64,000 nucleotides of DNA from contig NZ_CP076039.1 of assembly GCF_014529625.1 (NCBI RefSeq), forward strand, positions 620,001-684,000, in the 5' to 3' direction. The translations under genes were made by a program, and so were the position numbers. Of this stretch, positions 8,562 through 16,812 are shown in pieces. The notes beneath the pieces were generated by a model. The model had not been told where the DNA came from, ran no database searches, and saw only the letters and a program-made list of their open reading frames with translations. The DNA is from Candidatus Pelagisphaera phototrophica (lineage in GTDB: Bacteria; Verrucomicrobiota; Verrucomicrobiia; Opitutales; Opitutaceae). Position 1 is the stretch's first letter. Each line of letters opens with the position of its first letter.

Positions 8562-8851
8562 GATCGCAGTAGCCTGTATTCGCTTGCAGCGTACTTTGGC
8601 TGGGCGAGAGATGAGCCCTTTAATGGTTTCTGACCTTGAGATGGCGTAGTGAACGGTGATTCGTGCCAAGCGGGGATTGAATTGCTAGAGATCTGTAAAT
8701 AAAAATCTAGTAGCTTACCAGTAGGGTACTGCACCTGGAGGGAAGTAGTCTGATTCCTCTAAGGGAGTTTTACTAGATCATTTTGGGCAAGATATAGCCA
8801 TTTTCATAAAATTTTAAGCAATTGATAATCAAAAGGTTATAGTATTTAAAA

Positions 8852-9181
8852 TTGATTGATTATGATTTGGCAATTTATCGAATAAAGGTTGTATTTGGGG
8901 AACCGATTAGAGCATCAAGGCACATAAAGTGTCTAGTTGAATGGAAACAATTTTTCCTGGGTATGGAACCGCTCTATCCGCTGAATATCATAGAACGTAC
9001 CTTTCCGCATCTTCGCGAACAGCGAGAGAAGGCGGAAAAGGAACTGCGTCTGAACCCTAAAGTCGAGGAGACATTCGAGCGTTCAATCTATGAGAGGACG
9101 TTCGATAATGAGAACCTGTATTTTTTTGATATTCATTACGAAGGTAGAAGCACGGGGAAGCATCTAAGCACCTTCGCGTGA
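8852..9181 (+). CDS. unrecognised small protein in an AT-rich patch
   Basis: I do not recognise this 109-residue product. It starts at a TTG, is rich in charged and aromatic residues (LREQREKAEKELRLNPK; FDNENLYFFDIHYEG) and shows no signal or membrane segment. The sequence before and through its start is markedly richer in A and T than the neighbours, which may mean a foreign origin or only a regulatory region. Its last 18 bases overlap the convergent receiver gene. Whether it is expressed is doubtful. Confidence 0.35.
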   Translation: MIDYDLAIYRIKVVFGEPIRASRHIKCLVEWKQFFLGMEPLYPLNIIERTFPHLREQREKAEKELRLNPKVEETFERSIYERTFDNENLYFFDIHYEGRSTGKHLSTFA

Positions 9182-9577
9182 CGTAATCAACTCCTGTCGT
9201 TTGATGACGGCATCCCTAATTAGCTGAATCAGCTCGGCGGTTTGAAAGGGCTTTGTTATGATTCCATTGATTGCCCTATCGCCGATCCGCTCTTTAATCT
9301 CCTCGCTCAGACATCCGCTTATCATGAACACGACGAGATCGGAATTAAATGTGAGTATTTGGTCCAACAAGTCCTCTCCTCGAGAGTTCTCTAGATTTAG
9401 GTCAAGGAGGATTCCGTTAATAGTGCCGTTGTCTTCCTCAAGAGCACTGATCGCTTCGTTTGATGTTCCAACGCATATCGAGTTGATTCCTACCGAACTT
9501 AATATCAGATTCAACAGCGTCCGTAGACCCTCGTCATCGTCTATTACGAGAAAGGTACCTAAACTCGAGTCGCCCAT
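9164..9577 (-). CDS. stand-alone response-regulator receiver protein (CheY-like)
   Basis: This is a single receiver domain that would be phosphorylated by a histidine kinase and signal by protein contact, since it has no output domain. The 137 residues contain the acidic trio IDDDEG (residues 12-17), the phosphoacceptor in GILLDLNLEN, the switch serine in FMISGC and the conserved lysine in ITKPFQ. The C-terminal tail of about 15 residues is basic and short. No kinase is adjacent; the nearest sensor kinases in the window are at 31.9 and 45.4 kb, so the partner is unknown. Confidence 0.88.
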   Translation of the reverse strand: MGDSSLGTFLVIDDDEGLRTLLNLILSSVGINSICVGTSNEAISALEEDNGTINGILLDLNLENSRGEDLLDQILTFNSDLVVFMISGCLSEEIKERIGDRAINGIITKPFQTAELIQLIRDAVIKRQELITSREGA

Positions 9578-9714
9578 TAGTAAAAGTGATGTTTAAAAAG
9601 ACCTTAAATAATTGCAATGGGAAACCGCAAAAATGTCTTCACTTGCTCACTACGAAGAGCACAGGCTTTCTTTTTCAAGATGTGGGAATCGCAAATTAAT
9701 AACCGATCGCATCT

Positions 9715-10452
9715 TTGACGCTTTGGGGGAAATCCCGTTTGGAGATTTTGGCTTTGCTATTAGGTCCTCGTGAGCCTTTCAGTGTTGATGTGGCTTCCGC
9801 CAGAATCAGGTCATTTATAGGAATCTCAATATTAGGACTCATCGTGGCTGCAGTTCTGTTTTGGCAGTTTCGACACGAACTGGGCGAAGTTGATGTTCAG
9901 GCGGGAATCGACTGGATTACCGATTTCGGCCCGATTCCATTCTTCGCGGCGATGGCCGTTCTGCCGAGTTTCTGGGCCCCCGTATCACCGTTGCTTTTAT
10001 TGGCGGGAGCCGTATATGAGATGCCGGTAGCGATTGGTGGTTCCGCAGCGGCCCTAGCCATTAATATGGCACTGTCATGGCTTTTGGCGGGAAAGTTTTT
10101 CAGACCCCCGTTTGAGAGACTCGTACATAGATTTGGGTACAGTGTTCCCGAGCTAAAAAGAGAAAGCATGTTTACGGTAGCGGTTTTGTTGAGAATCACT
10201 CCAGGAATGCCCTTTTCATTGCAGAATTATTTGCTCGGCTTGGCTCGCATGCCCTTTCTTTGGTATATGGGTGTATCGTTGCCTCTTACTCTAATCCTAT
10301 CCCTCAGCATCGTTATTTTTGGGGACGCCATTCTAAAGGGGAACACAGCGTTGATTTTATTGGCGATCAGTTTGTTTGTGGCGTTGAGTTTGGGGGTGCG
10401 TTTTCTGCGGGCTCGGTTAAAAGCTAAATTGATCACCGGGGGGTCATCGTGA
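9715..10452 (+). CDS. TVP38/TMEM64 (DedA-like) membrane protein
   Basis: This inner-membrane family (SNARE-associated Golgi protein fold, related to DedA) is linked to lipid transport or membrane homeostasis; its substrate is not known here. About 245 residues contain several hydrophobic helices, first at about 32-52, and the family core FFAAMAVLPSFWAPVSPLLLLAGA followed by RITPGMPFSLQNYLLGL is recognisable. The start is uncertain: TTG at 9715, or a later TTG at 9739 that is preceded by GGGGGA. The stop overlaps the xseA start by four bases (GTGA), so the two are translationally coupled. Confidence 0.75.
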   Translation: MTLWGKSRLEILALLLGPREPFSVDVASARIRSFIGISILGLIVAAVLFWQFRHELGEVDVQAGIDWITDFGPIPFFAAMAVLPSFWAPVSPLLLLAGAVYEMPVAIGGSAAALAINMALSWLLAGKFFRPPFERLVHRFGYSVPELKRESMFTVAVLLRITPGMPFSLQNYLLGLARMPFLWYMGVSLPLTLILSLSIVIFGDAILKGNTALILLAISLFVALSLGVRFLRARLKAKLITGGSS

Positions 10453-11810
10453 GCGATTCCTTCCTAGCGCAGTTTGGCGAAGAGGAAACGTGTACTGTTT
10501 CGGAATACACGCGCCGAATAAAGCGATTGCTCGAAGGTTCCGTGGGGCCTGAATGGATCAAGGGCGAGGTATCCAACTTTAGGAGGCAGGCCAGCGGGCA
10601 CCTCTACTTTTCTCTCAAGGACGAAGGAGCTCAGCTTCCGGTCGTCATGTTTCGCGGAAATGCCTCCGGGCTCGATTTCGATTTCGATAACGGTGTAGAG
10701 ATCGTGGTGTATGGAGAATTGAGTGTTTACGAGCCTCACGGACGCTACCAATTAATCGCCCGCTCGGCGATCGCCTCGGGTCAAGGGAGATTGCACAGAG
10801 AGTTTGAGCGGCTGAAGAAGAAGCTGTTTGAAGAAGGGCTCTTTGACAAGGAGCACAAGAAGCCACTCCCCCTTGCCCCCCGAAGAGTGGCGTTCATCAC
10901 TTCTCCTAGCGGAGCGGCGATTCAGGATTTTATCCGCATTCTCAAGAGGCGGGGCTGGTCTGGCCGGTTGACAGTGGTCCCCGCCAAGGTCCAGGGGCTA
11001 GATGCATCCAACTCTCTTCAAGACGCGCTTTCCTTAGTCCTAAAAGTGGGTGGATTCGATCTGATCGTTCTGGGTCGTGGGGGTGGAAGTTTGGAGGACA
11101 TGTGGTGCTTCAATGACGAAATGCTCGCTAGGGCCCTTTCAATTTCTCCGATTCCTACGATCTCGGCAGTCGGGCACGAGATCGACTTTTCCTTAACGGA
11201 TTTTGTCTCTGATGTCCGAGCGGAAACTCCATCAGCGGCAGCGGAGCTGATTAGTAGCGCCTATATTGACGTTGTTAGTCGAATCGAGTACGCTCGGGAT
11301 ACGATCGTGGATCAGGCAGAAGACGGAATCGCATTGAGTCGGCGAAATTTAGGGGATTGGGCGACGAGATTGAAGGCCGCTTCTCCACAGCGCAGTCTTG
11401 AGACCGCAGCGTTGCGGATAGATGAATTGAGTAGTCGATTGTTGTCTGTATTGACCCGAGAACTTTCCCGAGCCAAAGGCGAGCTCAATCAATCGAAACT
11501 CGCCTTTGGCAGACTCCGGCCGGATCGTGTTGCGAGTGAATACCGACTACGAATAAACGAATTAGCAAAGCGAATACTCGATCGTATGGAGCGTAAGCTC
11601 GCACTTGCCAGACATGGTCTGATCGAGACGAGCGGGAAGTTTCAATCACTGAGCCCGAAAGCTACATTGAAACGTGGATACGCCATTCTGTCAGAAGAGG
11701 ATGGCAAGACTATTTCTTCAGTAGCTCGTCTCTCAAAGTCCAAGCGACTGCTGGCTACGTTGTCGGATGGAGAAACGTGGCTGCGAGTAAATAAATCGGG
11801 TAACCCTTAA
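10449..11810 (+). CDS. xseA: exodeoxyribonuclease VII large subunit
   Basis: The large subunit of exonuclease VII degrades single-stranded DNA in both directions, together with the small subunit XseB. The 453-residue protein has the OB-fold (YTRRIKRLLEG, WIKGEVSNFRRQASGHLYFSLKD) and the catalytic region with RVAFITSPSGAAIQDF, VLGRGGGSLEDMWCFND, AVGHEIDFSLTDFVSDVRAETPSAAAE. A long helical segment and the usual LKRGYAIL follow at the C-terminus. It begins at a GTG overlapping the previous gene's stop. No xseB-like gene follows, so the small subunit must be elsewhere. Confidence 0.95.
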   Translation: MSDSFLAQFGEEETCTVSEYTRRIKRLLEGSVGPEWIKGEVSNFRRQASGHLYFSLKDEGAQLPVVMFRGNASGLDFDFDNGVEIVVYGELSVYEPHGRYQLIARSAIASGQGRLHREFERLKKKLFEEGLFDKEHKKPLPLAPRRVAFITSPSGAAIQDFIRILKRRGWSGRLTVVPAKVQGLDASNSLQDALSLVLKVGGFDLIVLGRGGGSLEDMWCFNDEMLARALSISPIPTISAVGHEIDFSLTDFVSDVRAETPSAAAELISSAYIDVVSRIEYARDTIVDQAEDGIALSRRNLGDWATRLKAASPQRSLETAALRIDELSSRLLSVLTRELSRAKGELNQSKLAFGRLRPDRVASEYRLRINELAKRILDRMERKLALARHGLIETSGKFQSLSPKATLKRGYAILSEEDGKTISSVARLSKSKRLLATLSDGETWLRVNKSGNP

Positions 11811-12247
11811 GCTAAGCTGAGTTCAGGCGGCCCAACTGGGAAATCTGAAATTTCGTCGAGAACACTTGTCGCGAGGACGACATTCTCAGCTTTTATAATT
11901 AGACGGGTCGCAGAATCGTTGCGATCGACCGATGCGTAAAAGTAATCTATATTTATATTTGCCTGAGCCAAGGCGCTGGTGATCTTTGCGACTTGCCCCT
12001 TTTTATCGTCCAGTCTAACTGAAATAACCCGCTCGCACTCCACGTCCAAGCCGTTGGAAATCAAAACGCTTTTGGCTTCTTCCACTTGGTCCGTGAGGAA
12101 TCTGAAGTAGCCGCGATAGACCCCGCCAGCGACTGACATTGCATTGGCGTTAACGCCATTTGATGAGAGCAAATCGCTGATACGGGCGATTTCTCCCGGG
12201 GCGTTAGCAATTTCTACTGAAAGCTGTTGCTCAATATTCTGGTACAC
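11807..12247 (-). CDS. tandem ACT-domain regulatory protein
   Basis: The product is essentially two ACT domains, the small ligand-binding fold that senses amino acids. The first spans QQLSVEIANAPGEIARISDLL, the second VISVRLDDKKGQVAKITSALA. There is no catalytic domain, so a regulatory role is inferred. I place the start at a GTG at 12247; the frame extends to a TTG at 12292, but the ACT fold begins soon after the GTG. The last four bases overlap the convergent xseA stop region. Two hairpins lie just upstream of the gene. Confidence 0.7.
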   Translation of the reverse strand: MYQNIEQQLSVEIANAPGEIARISDLLSSNGVNANAMSVAGGVYRGYFRFLTDQVEEAKSVLISNGLDVECERVISVRLDDKKGQVAKITSALAQANINIDYFYASVDRNDSATRLIIKAENVVLATSVLDEISDFPVGPPELSLA

Positions 12248-12745
12248 GAGACTAAATATGGATTGTCGAAATGGGTGATTTGTTCCCTCCAAACCCTTGG
12301 GATGAAGGGTTAGAGAAAATGAAAACCGGACTCCAAAGAGACCGGTCCAAAAACTAATTCCTGTTTGCTAGCGACTAGTCAAGTCGAGATTAGATAGGTT
12401 TCTGAGACTTCAGAAAATATCTGGAAACCCGTTCATGGGCGATATTTCGTTTCAGATTGGGTCGAGCAAAAAGGTAGTCCTCCGTTTCGGCGGATTGAGA
12501 CAATACTCGCAAGGGAGGATTGTACTGAAATACTTGTATTGGTCTTGGGGATTTTTTCATCGGGGGTTTCGGGGTATTCACTCTGTGATGAGAGTTCGCA
12601 TTAGGAGTTTACAGACTGTCTGGCTAATAAGTTTAAATTTATGAAATCTATCGTAGTAATTGTTGCGAACAAGGGTGAGGGGGTTCGCTCCCTGCGACGG
12701 AGTTATTTTTTTAACTGGGTAAATGAATTGGAGGGAATAAATCGA
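12248..12745. other. intergenic region with hairpins, no supported gene
   Basis: Between the divergent ACT-domain gene and the first lipoprotein gene I see no convincing ORF. A hairpin AACCCTT/AAGGGTT occupies 12292-12311 and an ACCGG/CCGGT pair lies at 12325-12346. The open frames through 12390-12745 have unlikely composition. The stretch presumably holds both promoters. Confidence 0.5.
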
Positions 12746-13285
12746 ATGAAATTTTGCAGTCTCGTTTTAATTTTCGTTTTTTCACTATTTTTTTTGAGTT
12801 GCCAGTCTACTTCCAGCCAATCGCGTTATCCGATCAATTCTAGTGGAATGGCGAAGCAACTCGACGGCGGAACAATCGTTGATCTAAGAGAAGTCGTAAT
12901 CGATGGCACATCTTCTGGGCTTGGCGCCTATGGAGGAGCGATTGGAGGAAGCGTGGCCGGTGGAGCGATCGGAGCAGAAGCCAGTGGAACCAGTTTAGGA
13001 GCTGCCGTTGGTGCGGCGGGCGGAATGATCGTAGGTGGTGTGGTAGGACCGAAAATAAAGAAGGCCTTAACCTCCAAAAGAGCTCAAGAGCTTACGATTC
13101 AAATGGATGAGGGGGTAACGATCATAGTCGTGCAGGAGATTAGGGAGCCGCGATTCAACATTGGCGATCCGGTGAGGGTCGATTCCAACCTAGCAGGGGC
13201 AGCACGTGTATTTCATGCGGATGACAATCCACACATTGATCCTGACACGGGAGCCTATTTGCCAGATGACTTTGAAAGTCTCTAG
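12746..13285 (+). CDS. glycine-zipper outer-membrane lipoprotein, copy 1
   Basis: This is a predicted lipoprotein of the SlyB/17-kDa-antigen type, anchored in the outer membrane through a glycine-zipper segment. The ATG at 12746 is preceded by GGAGGGA at good distance. The signal peptide ends in a lipobox at FFLSCQ (Cys about residue 20). A glycine-rich stretch (about residues 60-110: GAYGGAIGGSVAGGAIGA, VGAAGGMIVGGVVG) follows, then a C-terminal beta-strand region IQMDEGVTIIVVQEIREP. About 179 residues. It is a paralogue of the next gene, which shares the order of all segments. Confidence 0.8.
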   Translation: MKFCSLVLIFVFSLFFLSCQSTSSQSRYPINSSGMAKQLDGGTIVDLREVVIDGTSSGLGAYGGAIGGSVAGGAIGAEASGTSLGAAVGAAGGMIVGGVVGPKIKKALTSKRAQELTIQMDEGVTIIVVQEIREPRFNIGDPVRVDSNLAGAARVFHADDNPHIDPDTGAYLPDDFESL

Positions 13286-13398
13286 CACCAAGGAGAGGGT
13301 TGATTAAATATTGAATTGGAGTAGGATGTAAAAATTGGTTTTTGTGAATCCGCAATCCACTTTGGATCGAACAAGTCGTCATTGGAAGGGATAGAAAC

Positions 13399-13893
13399 AT
13401 GGAATTAAAAACAAAAGGAATCACCGGAGCGTTCAGTACCATCATTTTTACCCTCTTGTGTGGGTGCGCTTCGGGTGGTGGATACGAAACTGTCCCGCGA
13501 TCCTCAGCGGGCACAACCCAAACGATTGACCAAGGAACAGTAGTTGCTACTCGGGACGTTAGGATCGAAGGGGAGAGCTCTCAGCTAGGACTTTATGGCG
13601 GAGGTATTATGGGAAGTGCCGTTGGATCGACCGTTGGGAGCGGGGATGGGCAAGTGCTGGCCAGTGCCGGAGGGGCGGTTGTTGGCGCGGTTGTTGGAAA
13701 GCAGGTCGAGAAAGCGATGACCTCCAAAATCGCTCAGGAAATCACTATAGAGATGGACGATGGGAGCACGGTAGTGGTCGTGCAAGAGTTGCGAGAGCCT
13801 AGTTTCAATGCCGGCGAGCGAGTGAGTGTTTTAGAAGCGCGTGGTGGATACGCTCGAGTGAGGCACGAAGACTATACGGCTTCACAATTTTAG
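13399..13893 (+). CDS. glycine-zipper outer-membrane lipoprotein, copy 2
   Basis: The 164-residue product has a signal peptide with lipobox LLCGCA, then a threonine/serine-rich linker, the glycine-zipper region (LYGGGIMGSAVGSTVG, GGAVVGAVVGKQVEKA) and the same C-terminal pattern as copy 1 (EITIEMDDGSTVVVVQELREPSF). An aligned core such as KIAQE-TI-MD-G--VVVQE-REP is shared, showing tandem duplication and divergence. GGAAGGGA precedes the ATG. An intrinsic terminator follows 43 bases after the stop. Confidence 0.82.
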   Translation: MELKTKGITGAFSTIIFTLLCGCASGGGYETVPRSSAGTTQTIDQGTVVATRDVRIEGESSQLGLYGGGIMGSAVGSTVGSGDGQVLASAGGAVVGAVVGKQVEKAMTSKIAQEITIEMDDGSTVVVVQELREPSFNAGERVSVLEARGGYARVRHEDYTASQF

Positions 13894-13936
13894 CAGGTTA
13901 TATATCCCACGGAATTTATTTGGGAGGAGAAGAAAA

Positions 13937-13970
13937 GGGGAGGCGGTTATCTGCCTCCTCTTTTTATTTT
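13937..13970 (+). terminator. intrinsic terminator after the lipoprotein pair
   Basis: GGGGAGGCGG and CTGCCTCCTC form a stem around a four-base loop with one G-T pair, followed by TTTTTATTTT. Confidence 0.85.
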
Positions 13971-14207
13971 GCCTATTTGCATATGAGGGCTCTTGATGAC
14001 TTTGTTCCAGTGCAGTCCGAATCTTCAGACTCGGGTAATTCTACCCAAAGTATTTCTGCCGTGGGAAGCGGATGATTCCCGGGATATCCTCGTGGAGCCG
14101 AACGGAGCCTACACAGGGATTACGGCGACGCTGCAGATATCAATTGTCCCCGATGGGGTTCTGTTTTTACGTTTCCAGATTGTGGAGACGCCTCAGTCTT
14201 AATAAAT
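13971..14207. other. short intergenic stretch without a supported gene
   Basis: An open frame at 13993-14202 (69 codons, ATG start) has no ribosome binding site and no family resemblance, and it lies between a terminator and a repeat. I do not call it. Confidence 0.4.
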
Positions 14208-14273
14208 ATAGGAGGCGGCTTTACGCCGTGATTTCAAGGAGGTTGATCGCGGAATAAAGCCGCTCCTACGGAT
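14208..14273. repeat. imperfect inverted repeat at the 3' end of the GH20 gene
   Basis: The left arm TAGGAGGCGGCTTTACGCCG and the right arm, whose reverse complement begins TAGGAGCGGCTTTATTCCGC, pair over about 22 of 25 positions around a short centre. The stop codon of the GH20 gene lies inside the right arm. The form is that of a REP-like extragenic palindrome; it would also fold in the 3' end of the GH20 mRNA. Confidence 0.7.
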
Positions 14274-16056
14274 TCCCAAGCGAACTTTCCAAATAGGAGA
14301 CGCTTTCATCTAAACCGCCGGGGCGGTTGCGTTGCAGCCATTGTTCGCGGTAGGCTTTGATTAGCGATTGGAGTTCGGTATCTAGATGGGTCTGTCCAGA
14401 GTAGGTTTCATCCAATTCCTGGAGCCCCTTGTTAATTCCGAAACAAAGTAGTTGGCAGGAGAGGATCAACTCCTCCTTTGCTAGCTTGGCGTTTTCGGAG
14501 GGGGCGTTTGAGCCCCTTAAATGAATGAGCAATTTCGAAAGTCCGGTTTGGCAATCTTCCAGTTCCTCTTGATTTGTTTTACCGAGGTTGAACTGGAATT
14601 TTTCTCCACTGGTAAAGAGGAGATCGTTTAGGAGGGTACGGTTGATTGGCTGATAGGAGAAGCCGTTTATTAGGTTACTTAGCGAGAAGATCGCTTTGGC
14701 AAAGTCCAAAGAATTATCTTCAAAGAAAACCGTATTGATAGCCTGGATATCGTCAAACTCCGATTCGGAACTCATGTTCCAAGACAGCGTTGCAGCCCAT
14801 ACGATTGCGGGATAGCTGACGGGAGGAAAGTGGTGATGGCCAAAGTCGCCCCAATTCGTGAGAAGGGTCCCTCGGGCTCCAAAGCCAATAGCCTGTGCGG
14901 TCGCTGCTTTGACATTTGCGATGGCGTTTCTATGACGCCCGCCTATCGTATTCCAAGCGGAGGTGCCTGGCGCGACATAAAAGGGAATGCCGGAATCTTG
15001 GAAGGAAGCGCATTGCTCTTCGAAAGGGTGATCGGCCTCGTACCCCCAAATGACGCCGATCGCATCTTTGGGTAGCTCCTTAGCCAGATCGCGCGATTCT
15101 AGGATAATATCTCCCCAGAATTGCATCTTTTTGTCTCGGGCCGTTACTTGTTTGTGGATAGAAAGAAGGTGGTCGAGGTAGACGTGATGCTTCCCCTTGG
15201 CCTTCACGATATCGCGGCTCCAGCCCTGGCCGAGTTCCCAGGGTTCGTCGCCACCGATGTTGAATAAGTTGCTGCGGAAATTTGGAAGAAGCTCGTCGTA
15301 CAATTCGGACACGAAATCGAGAGATGCTTGGTCTGGCTTGAGGGTGCCGCCCCATGGAAGATGACCTGATATGGGGTGCTCATAGCCTTCAGGGCACTCG
15401 GCTAGGTGTTTGTAATTATCATGGCGCAGCCAGCGATCCATATGTCCAAACGAGTTTTGATTGGGAACGAGTTCAATGAATCGATTGTAGCAATAAGTAT
15501 CCAGCGCTTGGGTTTCTTCACCCGTTAAAGGAGACGCGTTCCCCCAAACGTTTTGGTGATTCTGGTAGGCGAAGGTGTGCTCCGTGTAGAATTGCAGTTG
15601 ATTGAATTTGAGAGAAGCGAGCGTGTCGATTAGCTGGAAAAGGGACTCTTGGGTTGGCACCTTGCATCGGCTGATATCCAGCATGTATCCGCGGACTTCG
15701 AGGTCGGGTTCATCTTCAATTTGAATACAGGGAAGAAGTCGACCTTTGATTTGGATGATTTGGCTAAGAGTGGTCAGCCCTCGGTAGAATCCGGAATCGG
15801 TTCCAGCCTCTATTTCTACTCCCTCACGTCTTATGGAAAGAGAGTAAGACTCTTCTGCTGGTTTGACCGTGGTTTTTTTTAACCGAACTGAGGTGGAATT
15901 ACTTTTGGTCGATTCGAGCTCGATCGAAGGAAAGGTCTCCAGAGTGGATTGAAGCCGCGGGCCTATTTCGAAATCACTTGAAAGTGCAATCGGCTCGGGG
16001 AGTTCGAAAGTCCCATTTAGAGGGATTATTTTTTTGGGAACCGGGATAAGCTGCAT
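14266..16056 (-). CDS. glycoside hydrolase family 20, beta-N-acetylhexosaminidase-like
   Basis: GH20 enzymes remove terminal GlcNAc or GalNAc from glycans or chitin fragments by substrate-assisted catalysis. The ~596-residue protein has a GH20b-type N-terminal alpha/beta domain (to about residue 120, with GFYRGLTTLSQII), then the barrel: RGYMLDISRCKVPTQES, the FNQLQFYTEHTFAY strand, PNQNSFGHMDRWL and the catalytic Asp-Glu pair in FNIGGDEPWELG. No signal peptide is visible, suggesting a cytoplasmic enzyme. It starts at ATG 16056, or at a GTG three bases earlier, and abuts the HAD gene's stop, which points to one operon. Its stop lies within a palindromic repeat. Confidence 0.85.
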   Translation of the reverse strand: MQLIPVPKKIIPLNGTFELPEPIALSSDFEIGPRLQSTLETFPSIELESTKSNSTSVRLKKTTVKPAEESYSLSIRREGVEIEAGTDSGFYRGLTTLSQIIQIKGRLLPCIQIEDEPDLEVRGYMLDISRCKVPTQESLFQLIDTLASLKFNQLQFYTEHTFAYQNHQNVWGNASPLTGEETQALDTYCYNRFIELVPNQNSFGHMDRWLRHDNYKHLAECPEGYEHPISGHLPWGGTLKPDQASLDFVSELYDELLPNFRSNLFNIGGDEPWELGQGWSRDIVKAKGKHHVYLDHLLSIHKQVTARDKKMQFWGDIILESRDLAKELPKDAIGVIWGYEADHPFEEQCASFQDSGIPFYVAPGTSAWNTIGGRHRNAIANVKAATAQAIGFGARGTLLTNWGDFGHHHFPPVSYPAIVWAATLSWNMSSESEFDDIQAINTVFFEDNSLDFAKAIFSLSNLINGFSYQPINRTLLNDLLFTSGEKFQFNLGKTNQEELEDCQTGLSKLLIHLRGSNAPSENAKLAKEELILSCQLLCFGINKGLQELDETYSGQTHLDTELQSLIKAYREQWLQRNRPGGLDESVSYLESSLGNP

Positions 16057-16058
16057 CA

Positions 16059-16802
16059 CTAGCTGATTGAGTCGACCGCGATAGTGTCGATTAGGTCGGG
16101 CAGCTGGGAGATTGATTCAATTTGATAGAAGTTGTCATGTTCATGTGGAGTCGACTCCACTCGCTCGTGCTCCCAGGTAATTCTATAGGGGATATGGATT
16201 CCGTGTCCTCCCAAGTTCAATACGGGAAGAATATCAGATTTGAGGGAATTGCCGATCATGACGAACTGTTTGATGGGTACCCGACTTCGTTCCAGCACAC
16301 GGGCGTAGGACTCCACTGTCTTGTCTGAAACAACCTCTACGTGGTCGAAATAGGCAGCTAGCCCAGATTTGGCAATTTTCCGTTCCTGGTCCCGGAGGTC
16401 ACCCTTGGTCACAAGGATGAGCCGAAATTTTGAACTGAGGTTTCTCAGTACTTTTTCCACATCGTCGAATAGCTCAACGGGATGAGAAAGCATGTGACGG
16501 CAGTGATCGATAATGCGCTGGATCTCTTCGGATTTGATTTCCCCTTTGGTCAAGTGGATGGCGGTCTCTATGCAGGAAAGCGTGAATCCCTTTATACCGT
16601 ATCCAAAAAGCTCGAGATTACGCATCTCAGTTTCGTAGAGCACCTTCTCAACGGTTTCAGCGTCATGATAATCGGAGAGAAGCTGGCAGTATTTGTTATG
16701 ATGGTCCTCGAAAAGATTCTCATTGTGCCAAAGCGTGTCGTCAGCATCGAATCCAATCGTTGTTATCGGCCATTTCATAATCGGTAGAACACTTCCCATC
16801 AA
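16059..16802 (-). CDS. HAD-family hydrolase
   Basis: A haloacid dehalogenase-type phosphatase: motif I reads GFDADDTLWH, with the nucleophilic and acid-base aspartates; the motif II/III region shows ILVTKGDLRDQERK and motif IV MIGNSLKSDI. About 247 residues with an alpha-helical cap between motifs I and II. Its substrate cannot be read from sequence; phosphoglycolate-like or sugar phosphates are possible. Residues 1-8 (before MKWPIT) may be untranslated. It sits between truC and the GH20 gene with tight spacing, which hints at a role with sugar phosphates but does not prove one. Confidence 0.83.
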   Translation of the reverse strand: MMGSVLPIMKWPITTIGFDADDTLWHNENLFEDHHNKYCQLLSDYHDAETVEKVLYETEMRNLELFGYGIKGFTLSCIETAIHLTKGEIKSEEIQRIIDHCRHMLSHPVELFDDVEKVLRNLSSKFRLILVTKGDLRDQERKIAKSGLAAYFDHVEVVSDKTVESYARVLERSRVPIKQFVMIGNSLKSDILPVLNLGGHGIHIPYRITWEHERVESTPHEHDNFYQIESISQLPDLIDTIAVDSIS

Positions 16803-16812
16803 GAATCTGGAA

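Noticed and set aside
13993-14202. 69-codon plus-strand frame between terminator and repeat
   Set aside because: No ribosome binding site, no family resemblance, position between two non-coding elements.
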